The translations under genes and the position numbers were made by a program. Below the pieces are notes generated by a model. That model was given only the letters and a program-made list of their open reading frames with translations. It did no database searches and was not told the origin of the DNA. Shown here in pieces: positions 23,485-35,962 of a stretch of DNA of 64,000 nucleotides (the first letter of the stretch is position 1; each line of letters starts with the position of its first letter). The stretch covers positions 118,652,242 to 118,716,241 of the forward strand of contig BSWB01000006.1 of NCBI GenBank assembly GCA_033239125.1. Reading direction: 5' to 3'. The DNA comes from Fagopyrum homotropicum (Eukaryota > Streptophyta > Magnoliopsida > Caryophyllales > Polygonaceae).

Positions 23485-23975
23485 TGCACATTATCTTTCT
23501 TTATTGAGTACACATGTCATCTATTTCGCTCATTCTCTCGCCAACCCTATTTTGTTCATGATCTTTACTATTGAGTTCATATTTTTCTTTACACTATGTT
23601 GATTTCGTGTTAATTTATTGTTAACTCTCTAGAGTGATCTTTACCTTATTTTCATCGCACATATATTGATCGAGTTAGTGCCCATACACACATACACACA
23701 CACACACACATATATATATATGTTGTAGCCTATATTGCACATCATCTTTCTTATTGAGTGCACATGTCATCTATTCCGCACATTATCACTCAAATATGCT
23801 TTTATTTGTGATCTATACTATTGAGTTCATATTTCATTTACACTATGTTGTTTTCATGTTAGTTTGTTATTAAATATAAAGTAATCTTGACCTTATCATC
23901 ATTGCACATGTTTTGTTTGCATTTGTGATCGTATGTTGTAATCTCTACTGCACATTATCTTTCTTTATTGAGTGT
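23485..23975. repeat. Degenerate direct repeats of about 215-250 bp, with a CA/TA microsatellite
   Basis: TTGCACATTATCTTTCTTTATTGAGT recurs in diverged form near 23485, 23735 and 23949. ACTATTGAGTTCATATTT and TACACTATGTTG follow in the first two. A (CA)n(TA)n run at about 23690-23721 separates copies. Confidence 0.7.
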
Positions 23976-24035
23976 CAAATTCATAGGGATTACATATGAC
24001 TTGGAAAACACTAATTAATAAATATTCTAAGTAAA

Positions 24036-24115
24036 GAGCGAGGAGGAGGAGAATAATAATAATAATGGTGGTGGTGGTGGTGGTGGTGGAGGAAGAAGAA
24101 GGGGAAGAAGAAGAA
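24036..24115. repeat. Compound microsatellite (GAG, AAT, GGT, GAA)
   Basis: Adjacent short runs of GAGGAG, AATAAT, GGTGGT and AGAAGA produce artefactual open frames on both strands. Confidence 0.9.
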
Positions 24116-24723
24116 TATGTCTTTTTGGTGGAAAGGGAAAAACAAGAGAAAAGCAATGATTATTGTAGGAAAATGATGGAGGGAGGTGATCTAGGAAAAC
24201 ATGAATCCCCACTATAATGATTAAATAAAGATTACATATATGAAGCTTATGAACATTGATATGTGAACACTGCAAGTAACTATCTAAATTAGCATTTGAC
24301 ATAAACAAAAAAAAGATCTTGTTATCCAACTTGATTGCGCTCTAACTTCAACGTTTGTGTCAAGTATATAGAAAATCATTAAGAACTTAGAAATCCAAAA
24401 AAATCAAGAAAAGTATCGCTTTTGGCGCATGAGCTAGAAAAGATACAAAAACCTTTACGATAGTTAGAAATCCTCGAAGAAAAAGGTAGGATTCAATCCT
24501 TTAAACCAAGTTCTTTTCAATAATTCCAATAAAACAACTTCGCTGTTGGTGCAAACAATTTTATCAAAATCCTTTATAAATGTCACTTCTTTTGAAGATA
24601 AATAAAAGATGAAAACAAAATACATTGAAAAAAAACAATATCACAATCTCAATTCATAAATCATATATACAATAATAAATCAAATCATTATAGGGATCAT
24701 CCAATCCTTAAATCAAGAGGGAT

Positions 24724-26227
24724 TGTAAGAGCCGGTTTTTGGCTGTCACCGCGGAAGCGGTGACAGTGAGCTGCCCCCGTGGCAAGGTAAATCACCCCTG
24801 CGGGTTTGCCTCATATCGCGAAGATCTTCTTTCCTTTCTCGTTTCTATGTTGTTTCCTATCTTATAAGATCCAATTTTTCTTATCTTTGGCCGACTTTCT
24901 TGGATCTTCTAAACCCTAGAACGTCCTTCCTTCTATCTTTTCACCCCTTTTCTATATATTGCCGTCTTCTCTTCGTTTTCCCGTTTCTTGCATACGTCTT
25001 CTTCACCCTCGAGAGCTGCAACCTTGCTTCCTGTGATCTTACAGAACGTGTAAGTTCTTCCTCCCTTGTTCTTCATCACGTTCATGTGTTGCTGCATGCC
25101 GTTTCCCTTCTGTTTCATTTCCTTCTTCGCTCTTACCTTTTCTTCTCCTCCAAGGATCAAGTTTGAGTCTTGATTCTTGTGGATTGTTCCATTGTTGATA
25201 TGTTGATGTTCACAAGCTCCCTTGGCTGAATTGTGAAGTGTTCGAGTGTTAAGAAAGCAAGCCTTGGCCTTGTTGAAGTTCTGCTGTCAAACGAGAAGCC
25301 GATAGTAGCTTCTGCACCGTACCCGCCCCCGCACCCTGTCGTGTTGTCCCTGCGCCTCGTCTAGCCGCCCCTGCGGTTTCCTCTGCAGTCTCCCCGTCTT
25401 TGGTGAGCTGCTTCCTTCCTTGCTTTCCTTCCTTGGTTTTTTGTTGATGTTTTACCCCTGAGAGTGTTATAAGACTAAGGTCGAGCCCTTAGCATGTGGA
25501 GATCTCTTAGAGATCATTGAGACTAGAAGTTATAGACTTCTAGCAACCGCTTCGTTCTTGATTCGTGATGCCTTGTGTGAACAAGCTTTCCTTGTTCCTT
25601 TCCTAAGGGAAATTGAGTTGTTTATTGACCCTTTGAGTTACCTTCGAGTGAGGTAAGTCCCTTGAACTTACTTAGTTTTATTCCGTATATTGGTTTGAGT
25701 GTATTGGCTTGTTTGTGTTGTTATTGTTGTCAACGGATAATCGGACTAGGATTGACCTTTATACGTGCGATAAAATTATTTGAATTAGTAATGGTTAACT
25801 TAATGAAAGATAATAATCGGTTGAGTGGGAGCATGCTATATGTTTACTTTATCTTATCTGTGCTTGTGCTTTTACGTTATTTCTGATCTCTAGAATGTTA
25901 GCTAACGGTTTATACCGATGTTGTAGATGTTCCGCAGGTTAGGGATGCTGCTGAGTGATCCGGATGGTGTGGTCAGTTGGGGTTTCCGTACATTATAGGA
26001 CGGGATCGGGTTTATATTCCTGTTGTTGCTTTCCCGTTTGTTTTGAACTCGGTTGCGAGTCTTTTACGCTTCCCTTTGTTTAAACCTTTGGTTTATTATA
26101 AGTTTTGGTTTTCATTTGTTTGTGCCTTGTTGTAAGATCCGTTGTGTCATTGCTACTCTAAGGGTCGGGACCCATTGTGAGGTCTTAGCCCGTAACACTT
26201 CAAGTTCCTAGAATTTGGGATGTTACA
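24724..26227 (-). mobile_element. LTR of the TGTAACA family (minus), inside element W
   Basis: On the minus strand it starts TGTAACATCCCAAATTCTAG (26227) and ends GGCTCTTACA (24724). It matches the plus-strand solo LTR at 51151-52891 in several blocks, for example the rows around 25480-25660 against 51870-52100 reversed. It carries GCCCCTGCGG-type motifs at 25320-25376 and 24740-24800. The five bases on each side (GGGAT and CTCAT) do not match, so its insertion cannot be confirmed by a target duplication. Confidence 0.7.
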
Positions 26228-26234
26228 CTCATCA

Positions 26235-28070
26235 AAATACCTCATACATAAATTTTGCTCGTCCTCGAGTAAGATCATGTCTTATGTCATACTATGTGCA
26301 AAATAGGTGAATATCTTAACTAAGAAGAAAACAAACAACTCAAACCCTGTCATCATAACATCAATCATTGTAAGAGGATAAGTAATGAATCATAGGCTCA
26401 TAACCATCCAAACCGTTCAAGGATAATGTGTTTGCTCTTAATCTCACAAGATGTAGTTAGGCATATATCGATAATCACTCAAACTCACCAAACATGAAAA
26501 GTTCATACCATAATCTTGTCAAGGCGTTCTCAAAGTCCACCACATGTCAAGTGAAACTAAGATGCAAAATATATGTCATGAGGTCTTTATGAGGATTATT
26601 ACGGGATATGAGACATGAAAAATAGTGTTGGTAGGCCAAAAAGTATGTCAAAATGACAAATAATATCTAGGGTACTGAATTTCATAACTCGAAACTCCTC
26701 CAATGCATTACCATTCACACTTTTCTTTATATTTGTACTTCTTCATGTACTATAACACTTGATCTTTGTAGCATTTGTTCTTCTCTTTCAGGGATAAACT
26801 TTTCTTCAACCAATACTTATTTATTTGTTGCAACATATTTAGCAAGAACTTTTCGTCCTCTCCATCAAACATGAAATATCTCAATAAGGATAATATGCTA
26901 CCAAACTCGTGCATTTACTTCTTGGATTCACTTCCACACTTCAAGGGAACGAACCCTACTCGATTTCTTCATTCTCTTCTTTTATCACAATCCCGGATAT
27001 GGTCAAATAAGGCTATGCACGGTTGTGAGATATTTTTTAGGAGAACCAAATAAGGAAAAATAAAGGCAAGAAGTGACTTATAGAAGGAAAACATATATAA
27101 GGGTGAATAAGATTACACAGGCTTATCAAAAAGGGCATCCATCATTTAAATATCAAGCATATATAATCGAATTAAAATATAATTTTAAAAAAGAGTTAAT
27201 CACAAGTTGTAGAAAAAACTAAACACATAAGAGATCACAAAATAATAATAATAATAAAAAAGACACATGAAAATGCATGTCCAAAGGTTAGAGCGCTCAC
27301 AAGGATTATGTTTGGCTAGGCTAATCATCAATAATCATCCAAAAACTCATGTGCATAAACAATAACAAGACGTAGTAATCCAAAGCATCGTTAAAAAGGC
27401 AAGTGTAATAGTATATCATATTCTAAAATTTAGAAGTAAGAATGATGAGAACCAACTCAATCTACAATAAATGCAATATTTTTTTTAGAATTTTTGTTTT
27501 TATGCATGTATGCGGGAATGTAGAAAAAGACGCAAGAAAGAAAAAAGACAAAAATAAAGGTGTGACATGAAAGAGAAACATGATATGTGAATGTGAGTAT
27601 AAAACCCCATACTTAAACTACACATTGTCTTCGATGTGAAAAAGAACAAGTAAATAGAATAAGATACTCACAAAACGATGCAATGCATATGGTTGTGAGG
27701 ACGAATGGTGGAATGATGTGGTGGCCTTGGAAGTCCGTTTCTTGTAACCTTTGAGATCTTCATTCATACCTATAAAGCATAACCAATAACCATCAATCTA
27801 GAAAAAAGGGAAAAATATAAACAAAAAGGGAAAAGGAAAAAGGGAAAGATAGTTCAAACTCATGAGTGTTTTCCATGTAGCGTTTGTTTTTTTGTCATTA
27901 GCTCGACCCATGTAACTTGTTTTGGTGGGAAGCCACAAAAGTGTGGGATGGAGGTGTAGACAAGATGGACATCCTTTGATCTAGGGAAGTGAGTAAGAAC
28001 AAAGAGAAGTCTATTGTGTTTCCGGGGTGGGTGAAGCGAACAACTTAGGTGGGGATAGCAAGAGCAAGAC
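26235..28070 (-). mobile_element. 3' internal non-coding part of element W
   Basis: No gene. On the minus strand the region has the layout of the 3' non-coding part of element X. A block around 27600-27650 (CCCCATACTTAAACTACACATTGTC, plus strand) corresponds to 42378-42410 in X, and CGTCCTCGAGTAAGAT near the LTR matches the usual end of such elements. It stops at about 28070, where Helitron sequence begins, so the coding part of W is gone. Confidence 0.5.
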
Positions 28071-28080
28071 TTATTATATG

Positions 28081-28212
28081 GGTAGAGCTGCACATTCGAG
28101 GTTCAACACCCCTATTAATGTCGATAAGAATTCATTATGTCATATCCATGCAGGTATAAACCTTGTTGAATTGATAGCAAGAGAAAGACTTATAGTATGG
28201 GATGAAGCTCCA
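28081..28212 (+). pseudogene. Helitron Rep/helicase gene, left fragment
   Basis: In plus frame, GRAAHSRFNTPINV followed by LVELIARERLIVWDEAP is the region of Helitron PIF1-type helicases running into the Walker B motif (DEAP). The reading frame ends exactly at the CTCCA (28208-28212) duplicated by element X and resumes at 46920 in the same frame. The Walker A part and the Rep domain are not present upstream, where element W begins. Confidence 0.85.
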
Positions 28213-28970
28213 TGTTCGTCACTAAGCGTGCGTGCAAATAAGCTTTAAATTTATAAAACTAGAATCAAAGCAAGCGAACCCGCAGTGTACGGATCGGCGT
28301 AGTAAAGCAAGAATTCCAGAGTATCGAACTCAGGGATTTGGAGGGAACAAATTCAGTTCGCAAATCGTCAAGCAAGTAAGTATAATAAGCTTTGCAAATA
28401 TTGGGAAAACAACAACCCTAAAGATCCAGGTATCTAATTGTGGCAATCGATTCAAGATATACTAATGAACTAGGGACAGAGTTAAGAGTTGCAAAGGTAT
28501 GCTAAGGTAAAGTAATGTACGGTGAAGTTCCAGAACTTTATATGACTTATCTAAGGACACTCTCTATAAAGGTTGTTGAGGCTTCAGTATAGAAATGATC
28601 TATGGATAAGAATTAATCTCAAATACCCAAACTTGTAACCCAAAGAACGAAACTAACTAAAACGATTAAGGTTGTGACACTCAAAATTGAAATAGAGGAT
28701 GATGAGTCTCACTACTACCTAGAAAAGGGCAAGTCAAGACTAGATTAAAGTTAATCTTTAACCTTGGATCAAAGTAAAAGCAAGGTTCGTAAACTAGGGT
28801 AAATCACGGTCAGATCTTGAGAACCACAGCCATGGAACTCCAAGAACAGGTCGTGATTTGGGTTCGTCGACGAGATCTCTTTAACTCTCAGGGTCCAATC
28901 AATTTACGATCGATCTATCATCATCTAAGCCACAACTATTAACCCTTCACCTTAGAATTGCTAAAGGGTT

Positions 28971-30399
28971 TGATAGGTGATGGAATCATTATCATTTAGG
29001 GTAGTTTTTAGAGTCTTTTTATTGCATTAGTGTCGGTTTATGCTACTAACTCCTTGATCCAGAAGAAGAAGATCAAAAGAAGCTAAAGAAGGAGTTATAA
29101 GCACTTAGGAGTAAAGATCAATCAAGAAGCAAAGTTTCTGTTGCTCCACCGCTCCCGCGGGCCCTTGTAGCCGCCCCTGCGGTGACTTGCCTTGACAAGA
29201 CGAAGACCAGCTCCCCTGCGCCTCCCACTACGCCGTGCCTGCGCCTCGCCTTGGGAGTTGGAAGGTGAAGCGTCTATGTCACCGCCCCTGCGCTGGCCTT
29301 AAGGCGCCCTTGCGCCTTGACATAAAAAAACGTCAGGAAGGCGAAAGGTCAGACGTTGAAGTGCATTAAAGATCCGCCCCAGCGGAGTTGTGTAGCCGCC
29401 CCGGCGGTTCTGAAGAAGATCAACCGATTTTGCCTAAACTGCCCCTGCGGTTCCTGAAGGCCGCCCCTGCGGTGAAACACCAGAAGCTTTACTCCGGCTG
29501 TATACACCACCTTTATGGCATTAAAGGTGGCTGTTTTAGGCCGGCTATTTACTCCTAATTAAGTGTCTTTTGTAGTATAAATAGTCCATGGCTGATTGCT
29601 AGAATCATCCATGCTTTTCCTCACAAAATCCATTTTTAGACTTGAGTTTTCCATTGTAATGAGTTGCTAACTCCCTTGCTACATTGGGTTGGTTTGAAGG
29701 TGCTTTGTTACTTTGTTTGTAAGTTTTTTTAATATAAGTTTTTATCCAGTAATGCTTTGTGTTTCCTTGATCTCCATTGTTTAATTGCATGTTAACTATT
29801 ACTTGAGATTGATCACCTTAGGTTTTAAAGTGCATGTAAACAACTAGGATTAATAGGTTCCGGGTTCGGGTCTTTAATCTAGTAGTAACTTTAAGTAATA
29901 ACGGGTTGTAATTACTTAAAGAAAAGGAACACAAATATAAAGATAAGTTTAACGGTTTTAATTTTCTCTTTATATCCCTTAATCTTTGTTTAAATGCTAA
30001 CTTGTTATTTGTTCTTGTAGGTTTACGGAACTTTAATAGGTTAAGTTGTGTTGATGCCGGTTGGCTCAACACATATGTATGATCGAGACGGGAGATTACT
30101 TAAAAACTTGTAAAAGGAATGCACCAAAGTAGCAATTGCATGCTTAGAATCAACCTAGTGTAGATTCATCCATTATTGTCTTACTTGTCGCATTACTCGT
30201 TTTCATAAGTTTTTGTGCATCAACTCAACTAAACCCCCCCCCCCCCTTTGTGTCACTTATCATTATAATCGATAATTGCATCTAAAACACCTTAACTCTC
30301 TTGGGTTCGACCCTTACTTAATCCCTATACTTGTTCTTAGTGCTAAGTCGGGATTTACTTTTGATTGGGTATAGACGACCATAGAAATACCTTCGGTCA
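28971..30399 (+). repeat. 5' LTR of element Y
   Basis: 1429 bp, TG...CA ends. Contains a GC-motif cluster (29146-29473), a TATA box TATAAATAG (29576-29584) and a transcribed region downstream. A run of C (about 30234-30247) is longer than in the 3' LTR. Confidence 0.95.
29146..29473 (+). repeat. CCGCCCCTGCGG motif cluster in the Y 5' LTR
   Basis: CCGCTCCCGCGG, CCGCCCCTGCGG and variants (some ending GCGC, AGCGG or GGCGG) occur about ten times with irregular spacing. All lie 100-430 bp upstream of the TATA box. The 3' LTR has the same cluster at 38963-39290. Confidence 0.85.
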
Positions 30400-30404
30400 A
30401 ATTT

Positions 30405-30420
30405 TGGCGCCGTTGCCGGA
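30405..30420 (+). other. Primer-binding site of element Y
   Basis: TGGCGCCGTTGCCGGA lies five bases after the 5' LTR. It fits the 3' end of tRNA-Asp, the primer used by many Athila and other plant gypsy elements. Confidence 0.85.
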
Positions 30421-30572
30421 GAGTTTTTGTATTTTATTGTTATTATTGATTATTGGTTTGAACCATTTTTATGGTTCAAACCCGTGCTACTAATTCCGGA
30501 TTTGCTTCTTTTGATCCAGAAATTGAGAGGACGCACATCCGGCAACGAAGACAACAACAACTATAACATGAG

Positions 30573-32202
30573 ATGGCTGACCGTACTCTTCGTCAACTTA
30601 TGCAGCCCACCTTGGCTCAAAACCCTCTTGCGGTCGCTATACCGGCACTAGGGGAAGGAGTCAACTTTGAGCTCAAACCGGGCCTTATTCACTTGCTTCC
30701 ATTCTTCCATGGGCTAAGTGGTGAAGACCCCATCAAGCACCTTGGGAAGTTCCACACCGTTTGTATGAGCATGAAGCCGGCCAACATTACCGAAGAACAG
30801 ATCAAGATGAGGGCATTCGGCTTCACACTCAAGGATTCGGCGGATGATTGGTATTACCACCTTCCATCCGGGAGCGTTGACACTTGGAAGAACCTTCACA
30901 AAGCGTTCTTGGAGAAATACTTTCCAGCTAAAAAAGCCAATAGCTTGAAGAAGGCTATAAGCAACATCGAGCAAGAGGCAACCAAAACTCTCTACGAGTA
31001 CTTCGAAAGGTTTGCACGCCTCCGATCCAGCTGTCCTTTCCACGGATACTCAACTCAAGATCTAGTCTTGTACTTGTACAATGGCTTGCTAGACAATGAA
31101 AGGAGGATCGTCGATGCGGCTTGCGGAGGTAATATTCTTAACTCTACTCATGACCTTGCTTCGGAAAAGATACAGGAACTAGAGGAAGAAACTCGGAACT
31201 TTGGAAGGACCCCGGCTATGAAAGGAGTTGATGCCGTGAGTTCCGGGAAGAGCAAGATTTCCACCGAGCTGGCGGAATTGAAGGAAATGGTGAAGAGGCT
31301 AACACTTATGGGAACACCGCAACAACTCAAAGCTTGTGGGGTTTGTGGTGACCCGTATCATCCAACGGACATGTGTCCACAAGTTCAGGATGACGATGCT
31401 GAAGTAAACGCAATGGGTTATGGACAACCACAACAGCAAAGACCTAGGAACGAACCCTATGCACAGAATTTCATGCCAAATTGGCGTGACCAACAGAATT
31501 TTCGTTGGAGGGATCAACAAAACCAACAACAACAGCCCCGCCAAGGTAAGTATCACTCAACTGAAGATATGTTGCAGGTTTTGACTAAACACTTTGCTAC
31601 TCATGTCCAAACAAAAGAATCAAGCATCAAGAACCTTGAGAAGCAGGTTGGTAAAATGGCGGAAGCTATTTCAAGGACCGAATAAAGGCTTTCCGGGGGA
31701 TTGCCTTCCCAGATGTTTATATACCCCAAAGGAGAATGTTAGTGCCCTAACATTAAGGAGCGGGAAGCAAATTCGACAAGAACCAACAAAAGAGCCACAA
31801 AGCGAACCCTTTGTCGTTATTTCCGCACCCACAACCGCCCCTGCGGCTGCAACTGCACCGAGTCCAGAAGGAAGGACGCCCATGCGGCTGGCTGCCCCCG
31901 CCCCTGCGGTGACAACCCCTGAGCCACCCCTGCGCCTTCAAGCTGACGTCCCTGCGGAAAACACAACAGAAGGTCCTGCTGAAAAGGATACTTACGTCCG
32001 GCCTAACTTTCCGCCGCTGTACTCCGAAAAGCCACCGGCTCCTTTTCTTGAAGCATTAAAGGAGCGAAGAATCATAGAGGACAAGGACCTCTTTGAGACT
32101 TTCTCTAAATGTGAGGTAAACATTCCCCTCCTTAAGTTGGTGAAAAGTATCCCTAAGTGTGCTCGTTTTTTGAAGGAAGTTTGCACTATCAAGAGAAATT
32201 AA
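30573..32202 (+). pseudogene. Element Y gag and gag-protease linker, broken
   Basis: The frame from 30573 to the stop at 31683-31685 encodes a Retrotrans_gag-type capsid (WYYHLPSGSVDTWKNL, FLEKYFPAKK, YEYFERFARL) and one CCHC zinc knuckle, CGVCGDPYHPTDMC (about 31333-31374). A frameshift near 31680-31735 moves the continuation to another frame: TLRSGKQIRQ, a Pro/Ala-rich linker made of the CCGCCCCTGCGG motif, then PAPFLEALKERR. That frame ends at an in-frame stop, 32200-32202. Gag packages the element RNA. This copy cannot make a full product. Confidence 0.9.
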
Positions 32203-32652
32203 AAGCTAAAGGGGAAACAGAAAGTGCAAGTAAGTGAACACGTGTCAACAGTTTTCCAACGGAGAATGCCCAAGAAATGCAGCGATCCAGACATGGTAAG
32301 CATTCCTTGTGTTATAGAGGAAACCCGCTTTGACAAAGCAATGCTTGATCTCGGTGCTTCTATTAATGTCTTACCATATTCAATTTACAAATCACTTGGC
32401 CTTGGGCCACTAATGGAAACTAGGATTGTAGTACAACTTGCTGATAGATCTAATGTGTACCCGAAAGGGATAATTGAAGATGTATTAGTGATGGTAGACA
32501 ACCTAATTTTTCCTGCTGATTTCTTTGTAATGGATATGGAAAATGACTCGCATGCTGCACCCATTCTGTTAGGACGGCCATTTCTGAAAACTGCTATGAC
32601 TAAAATTGATTATGTTAGTGGTAAATTGACCATGATTTTGATGGAGAAGTAG
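32203..32652 (+). pseudogene. Element Y aspartic protease
   Basis: Continuation of the previous frame after the stop at 32200. It contains FDKAMLDLGASINVLP, the DLGAS active-site variant characteristic of Athila/Tat proteases, and ILLGRPFLKTAMTKID. A one-base loss near 32636-32640 shifts the frame, so the domain ends at the stop 32650-32652 and pol continues in another frame from 32652. Confidence 0.88.
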
Positions 32653-34022
32653 TGGAATTTGACATTTATGATGCAATGAAATTTCCTAGCGATGATCATT
32701 CTCTATGTGCTATTGACGTTGTTGAACCTTTTCTGCAAGATGTTTTTGATAACTCTGATGTGGATGAATTGAGAAATGTGATTGAGCATGACATTGATGG
32801 TTTCAAATCAGATTATATGTTAACATCTAGCATGAAAGAGGTCCTAGCCCAATTAGATGAGCATAAAAGGCTACCTATCTCCAATTTGGCCATTGGGCCC
32901 ACTTTACTAACCCCAAGCGAAAAGCTTGTTCCGTCCATAGTGCAGGCACCGGAAATAGAATTGAAGGTTCTTCCGTCACACCTCAAGTATGTTTTCCTTG
33001 GAGCACACAATACTTTGCCGGTGATCATCTCCAATAAGTTGACTACCGGACAAGAAGATAAGTTGGTGAACGTACTAAAGGAGCACAAGACGGCCCTCGG
33101 ATGGACTATTGCGGACATCAAGGGGATAAGTCCTTCCACTTGCATGCATAGGATTTTACTTGAGGACAAAGCCAAGCCCTCTAGGCAACCTCAAAGGAGG
33201 TTGAACCCACCAATGATGGATGTGGTAAAAAAGGAAGTGTTGAAACTCCTCCAAGCGGGCATGATCTTTCCTATCTCGGATAGCACTTGGGTTAGTCCAA
33301 CCCAAGTAGTTCCAAAGAAGGGAGGCATCACCTTGCTGGAAAATCAACATGGAGAGATGGTCCCAAGCAAAACACAAACTGGATGGAGAGTTTGCATTGA
33401 CTACCGCAAGCTCAATAAGGTAACATAAAAAGACCATTTCCCATTACCTTTTATTGACCAAATGTTGGAACGTCTTGCAGGTCATAAATACTACTGTTTC
33501 ATGGATGGATTTTCGGGCTATTTCCAAATAGTCATCGCACTAGAAGATCAAGAGAAGACAACGTTCACTTGCCCATTTGGCACTTTTGCATATCGTAGAA
33601 TGCCCTTTGGACTTTGCAACGCGCCGGGCACTTTCAAACGGTGCATGATAAGTATTTTCTCCGAATACATAGAAAATTTTATTGAAGTCTTCATGGATGA
33701 TTTTATCGTCCACGGAGACAGTTTTGACGCATGTTTAGGGCATTTAAAACTTGTTCTTGAAAAATTTGTTGAAACCAACTTAGTTCTTAATTCGGAAAAA
33801 TGTCATTTTATGGTCGAACAAGGAATTGTACTAGGACATGTAATATCCTCAAAAGGGATAGAGGTAGATAAGGCAAAGGTTGATATTATTCAAAATTTAC
33901 CTTATCCTACTAATGTTCGGGAAATCCGATCTTTTCTTGGTCATGCAGGTTTCTACCGAAGGTTCATAAAGACTTCTCAAAGATCTCAGCACCCCTGTGT
34001 GAATTGCTCAAGAAAGATGTAA
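32652..34022 (+). pseudogene. Element Y reverse transcriptase
   Basis: The frame starting near 32652 carries the RT N-terminal blocks (RRLNPPMMDVVKKEV, WVSPTQVVPKKGG, WRVCIDYRKLN) up to a stop at 33426-33428. In the same frame follow FMDGFSGYFQI, MPFGLCNAPGTFKRCM and the catalytic FMDDF (about 33693-33707), then FLGHAGFYRRFI. A frameshift near 33968 ends this frame at 34020-34022. All main RT motifs are recognisable. The stop and the shift inactivate it. Confidence 0.92.
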
Positions 34023-34612
34023 CCTTCATAGTGGATGAGGATTGCAAGAAGGCTTTCGACACTCTGAAGTCATGTCTCACCACCGCTCCGATCATCCGTT
34101 CTCCGGATTGAGAGAAACCTTTTGAAATCATGTGTGACGCCAGTGACTACGCTGTCGGAGCTGTATTAGGACAAAAAGACGGAAGGGCCTCTCATGTGAT
34201 CCATTATGCGTCTATGACACTAAATGGAGCACAAAGGAATTACTCTACCACCGAGAAGGAGATGTTGGCGGTAGTTTTTACCCTTGAGAAGTTCAGGCAA
34301 TACTTACTTGGGGTAAAGGTAATTATTTTCACTGACCATGCAGCCCTTAGGTACCACATGGCAAAGAAGGAAGCGAAACCACGATTAATCCGTTGGGTGC
34401 TCCTTCTAAGCGAATTTAACCTAGAAATAAGGGACAAAAAGGGAGCTGAGAACCTGGTGGTAGATCATTTGAGCAGACTAATGCACGAGGAGGAAGAACC
34501 AGGAAAAGAAAGAGAGATAGCCGGAAGCTTTTCAGACGATACATTCTACACAACTCTTTGTTGTGTAACCGCCCCCGCGCCTCACACCAGCCGCCCCTGC
34601 GGCTCTATCTAG
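34023..34612 (+). pseudogene. Element Y RNase H
   Basis: The Ty3-type RNase H begins before the in-frame TGA at 34109-34111 and continues in the 34130-34612 frame. Catalytic residues are seen in MCDASDYAVGAVL, STTEKEMLAVVF, IFTDHAALRYH and NLVVDHLSRL. After it, 34568-34625 holds three GC motifs (CCGCCCCCGCGCC, CCGCCCCTGCGG, GCGCCCCTGCGG). They replace the usual linker to integrase and end the frame. Confidence 0.9.
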
Positions 34613-34626
34613 GCGCCCCTGCGGAA

Positions 34627-35962
34627 TTGTCGACAGAGGTTTGTCTTAAGCTTCAATCTTTTAAGCCTTGGTTTGCTGATATTGTGAACTTCATTGTCAG
34701 GAAGGAGTATCCTCCAGACTTCACCAAGGCACAAAGAGAAAGTCAAAGCTGAAGCTCGACACTACATTTGGGACGATCCTTACCTTTGGAAGCATTGTAT
34801 TGACCAAGTGATCCGGCGTTGCATTCCGGACAATGAGGTACAATCCGTCCTAACTTTTTGTCATTCTGAAGCATGTGGGGGGCACTTTGGAGCAAACAAA
34901 ACTGCAAGAAAAGTTTTGGATGCCGGTTTCTTTTGGCCACACATTTTTCGAGACGCTTTTGCGTTTTGTAAAGTGTGTGATAGATGCCAAAGGGTGGAAA
35001 ATCTTTCAAGGAGACATGAAATGCCCCAAACCTCTCTTATATTTTGTGAAATATTTGACGTTTGGGGAATTGATTTCATGGGGCCATTTCCTACGTCATT
35101 CGGGAACACATATATTTTGCTTGCGGTGGACTATGTTTCCAAGTGGGTGGAAGCAAAGGCCACCAAAACTGATGATTTAAAAGTGGTTGCAACATTTCTT
35201 AAGGAAAATATCTTTGCTAGATTTGGAATTCCGAAAGCCTTAATCAGTGATAGGGGCACCCATTTCTGCAACAAGACGATCACAGCTCTCCTTAAGAAGT
35301 ACCATGTCCACCAACGAGTATCAACAGCCTATCATCCTCAAACAAACGTCCAAGCGGAGGTATCCAACCGAGAAATAAAGACCATCCTTGAAAAGACGGT
35401 TTCTCCCGGGCGGAAGGATTGGAGTGCAAGGCTAAATGACGCCCTATGGGCATATCGGACAGCCTACAAAACTCCCATAGGAAGGTCTCCTTTTAGGCTC
35501 ATGTTTGGGAAAGCTTTCCACCTACCGGTGGAGTTAGAGCACAAGGCTTGGTGGGCGGTAAAGAAGTGCAACATGAACATAGAAGAAGTAGGAGAATTCC
35601 GGAAGCTCCAATTGCAAAAGTTGTAAGAACTAAGGCTAGATGCATATGACCATGCTACCACATACAAAGAAAAGACCAAAGCATGGCATGACCGGAACAT
35701 CCTCCGGAATGACTTCAAGGTAGGTAATAAGGTACTTCTCTTACAATCCCGTTTGAAACTCTTTGCAGGTAAGCTGCGTTCAAGATGGACAGGGCCGTTC
35801 ATAGTAGCTGAATTATACCCTCACGGGGCTGTGGATCTCTATGACCCGCAAACGCACAAGGTGTTTAAGGTGAACGGCCAAAGGCTAAAGCTTTACCTTG
35901 AAGGAGTCAAGGACGATCCGATTGACGAGATGGTACTAGAGGAGGCACAATCAGAGAACTAG
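34627..35962 (+). pseudogene. Element Y integrase
   Basis: Integrase with an HHCC zinc-binding region (HSEACGGHFGANKTARKV, CKVCDRC) and a catalytic core: D in GIDFMGPF, D in LISDRGTHFCN, E in AEVSNREIK. The C-terminal GKLRSRWTGPFIV and FKVNGQRLKLYL block follows (about 35765-35910). The main frame is 34694-35626. A stop at 35624-35626 interrupts it, and the C-terminal part continues in the same frame to 35962. A shift near 34690 joins it to the upstream linker. Confidence 0.92.

Larger units (their letters stand above)
21654..26234 (-). mobile_element. Probable LTR of truncated Athila-like element W (minus)
   Basis: Read on the minus strand, sequence TGAGGTATTT just before 26234 resembles the polypurine/LTR junction of elements X and Y, and the LTR would begin TGATGAG. 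Its far end (TGCTCTAATCAC on the plus strand, 21654) is arranged like the end of X's LTR, with a GCGGTAAAA/CGTATACTTG block. A minus-strand TATAAATAG lies at 22732-22724. A related solo LTR (24724-26227) sits only 7 bp from the start. Boundaries are inferred by analogy, and no second LTR or target duplication was found. Confidence 0.45.

Noticed and set aside
24027..24329. Minus-strand open frames with Pro and Ser runs
   Set aside because: They cross a compound microsatellite.
30405..30420. tRNA-like sequence after the Y LTR
   Set aside because: It is only the primer-binding site complementary to a tRNA 3' end, not a tRNA gene.
33156..33437. Minus-strand open frames across element Y (also 31671-31941, 35464-35802)
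   Set aside because: Shadows of well-supported gag-pol domains on the plus strand.
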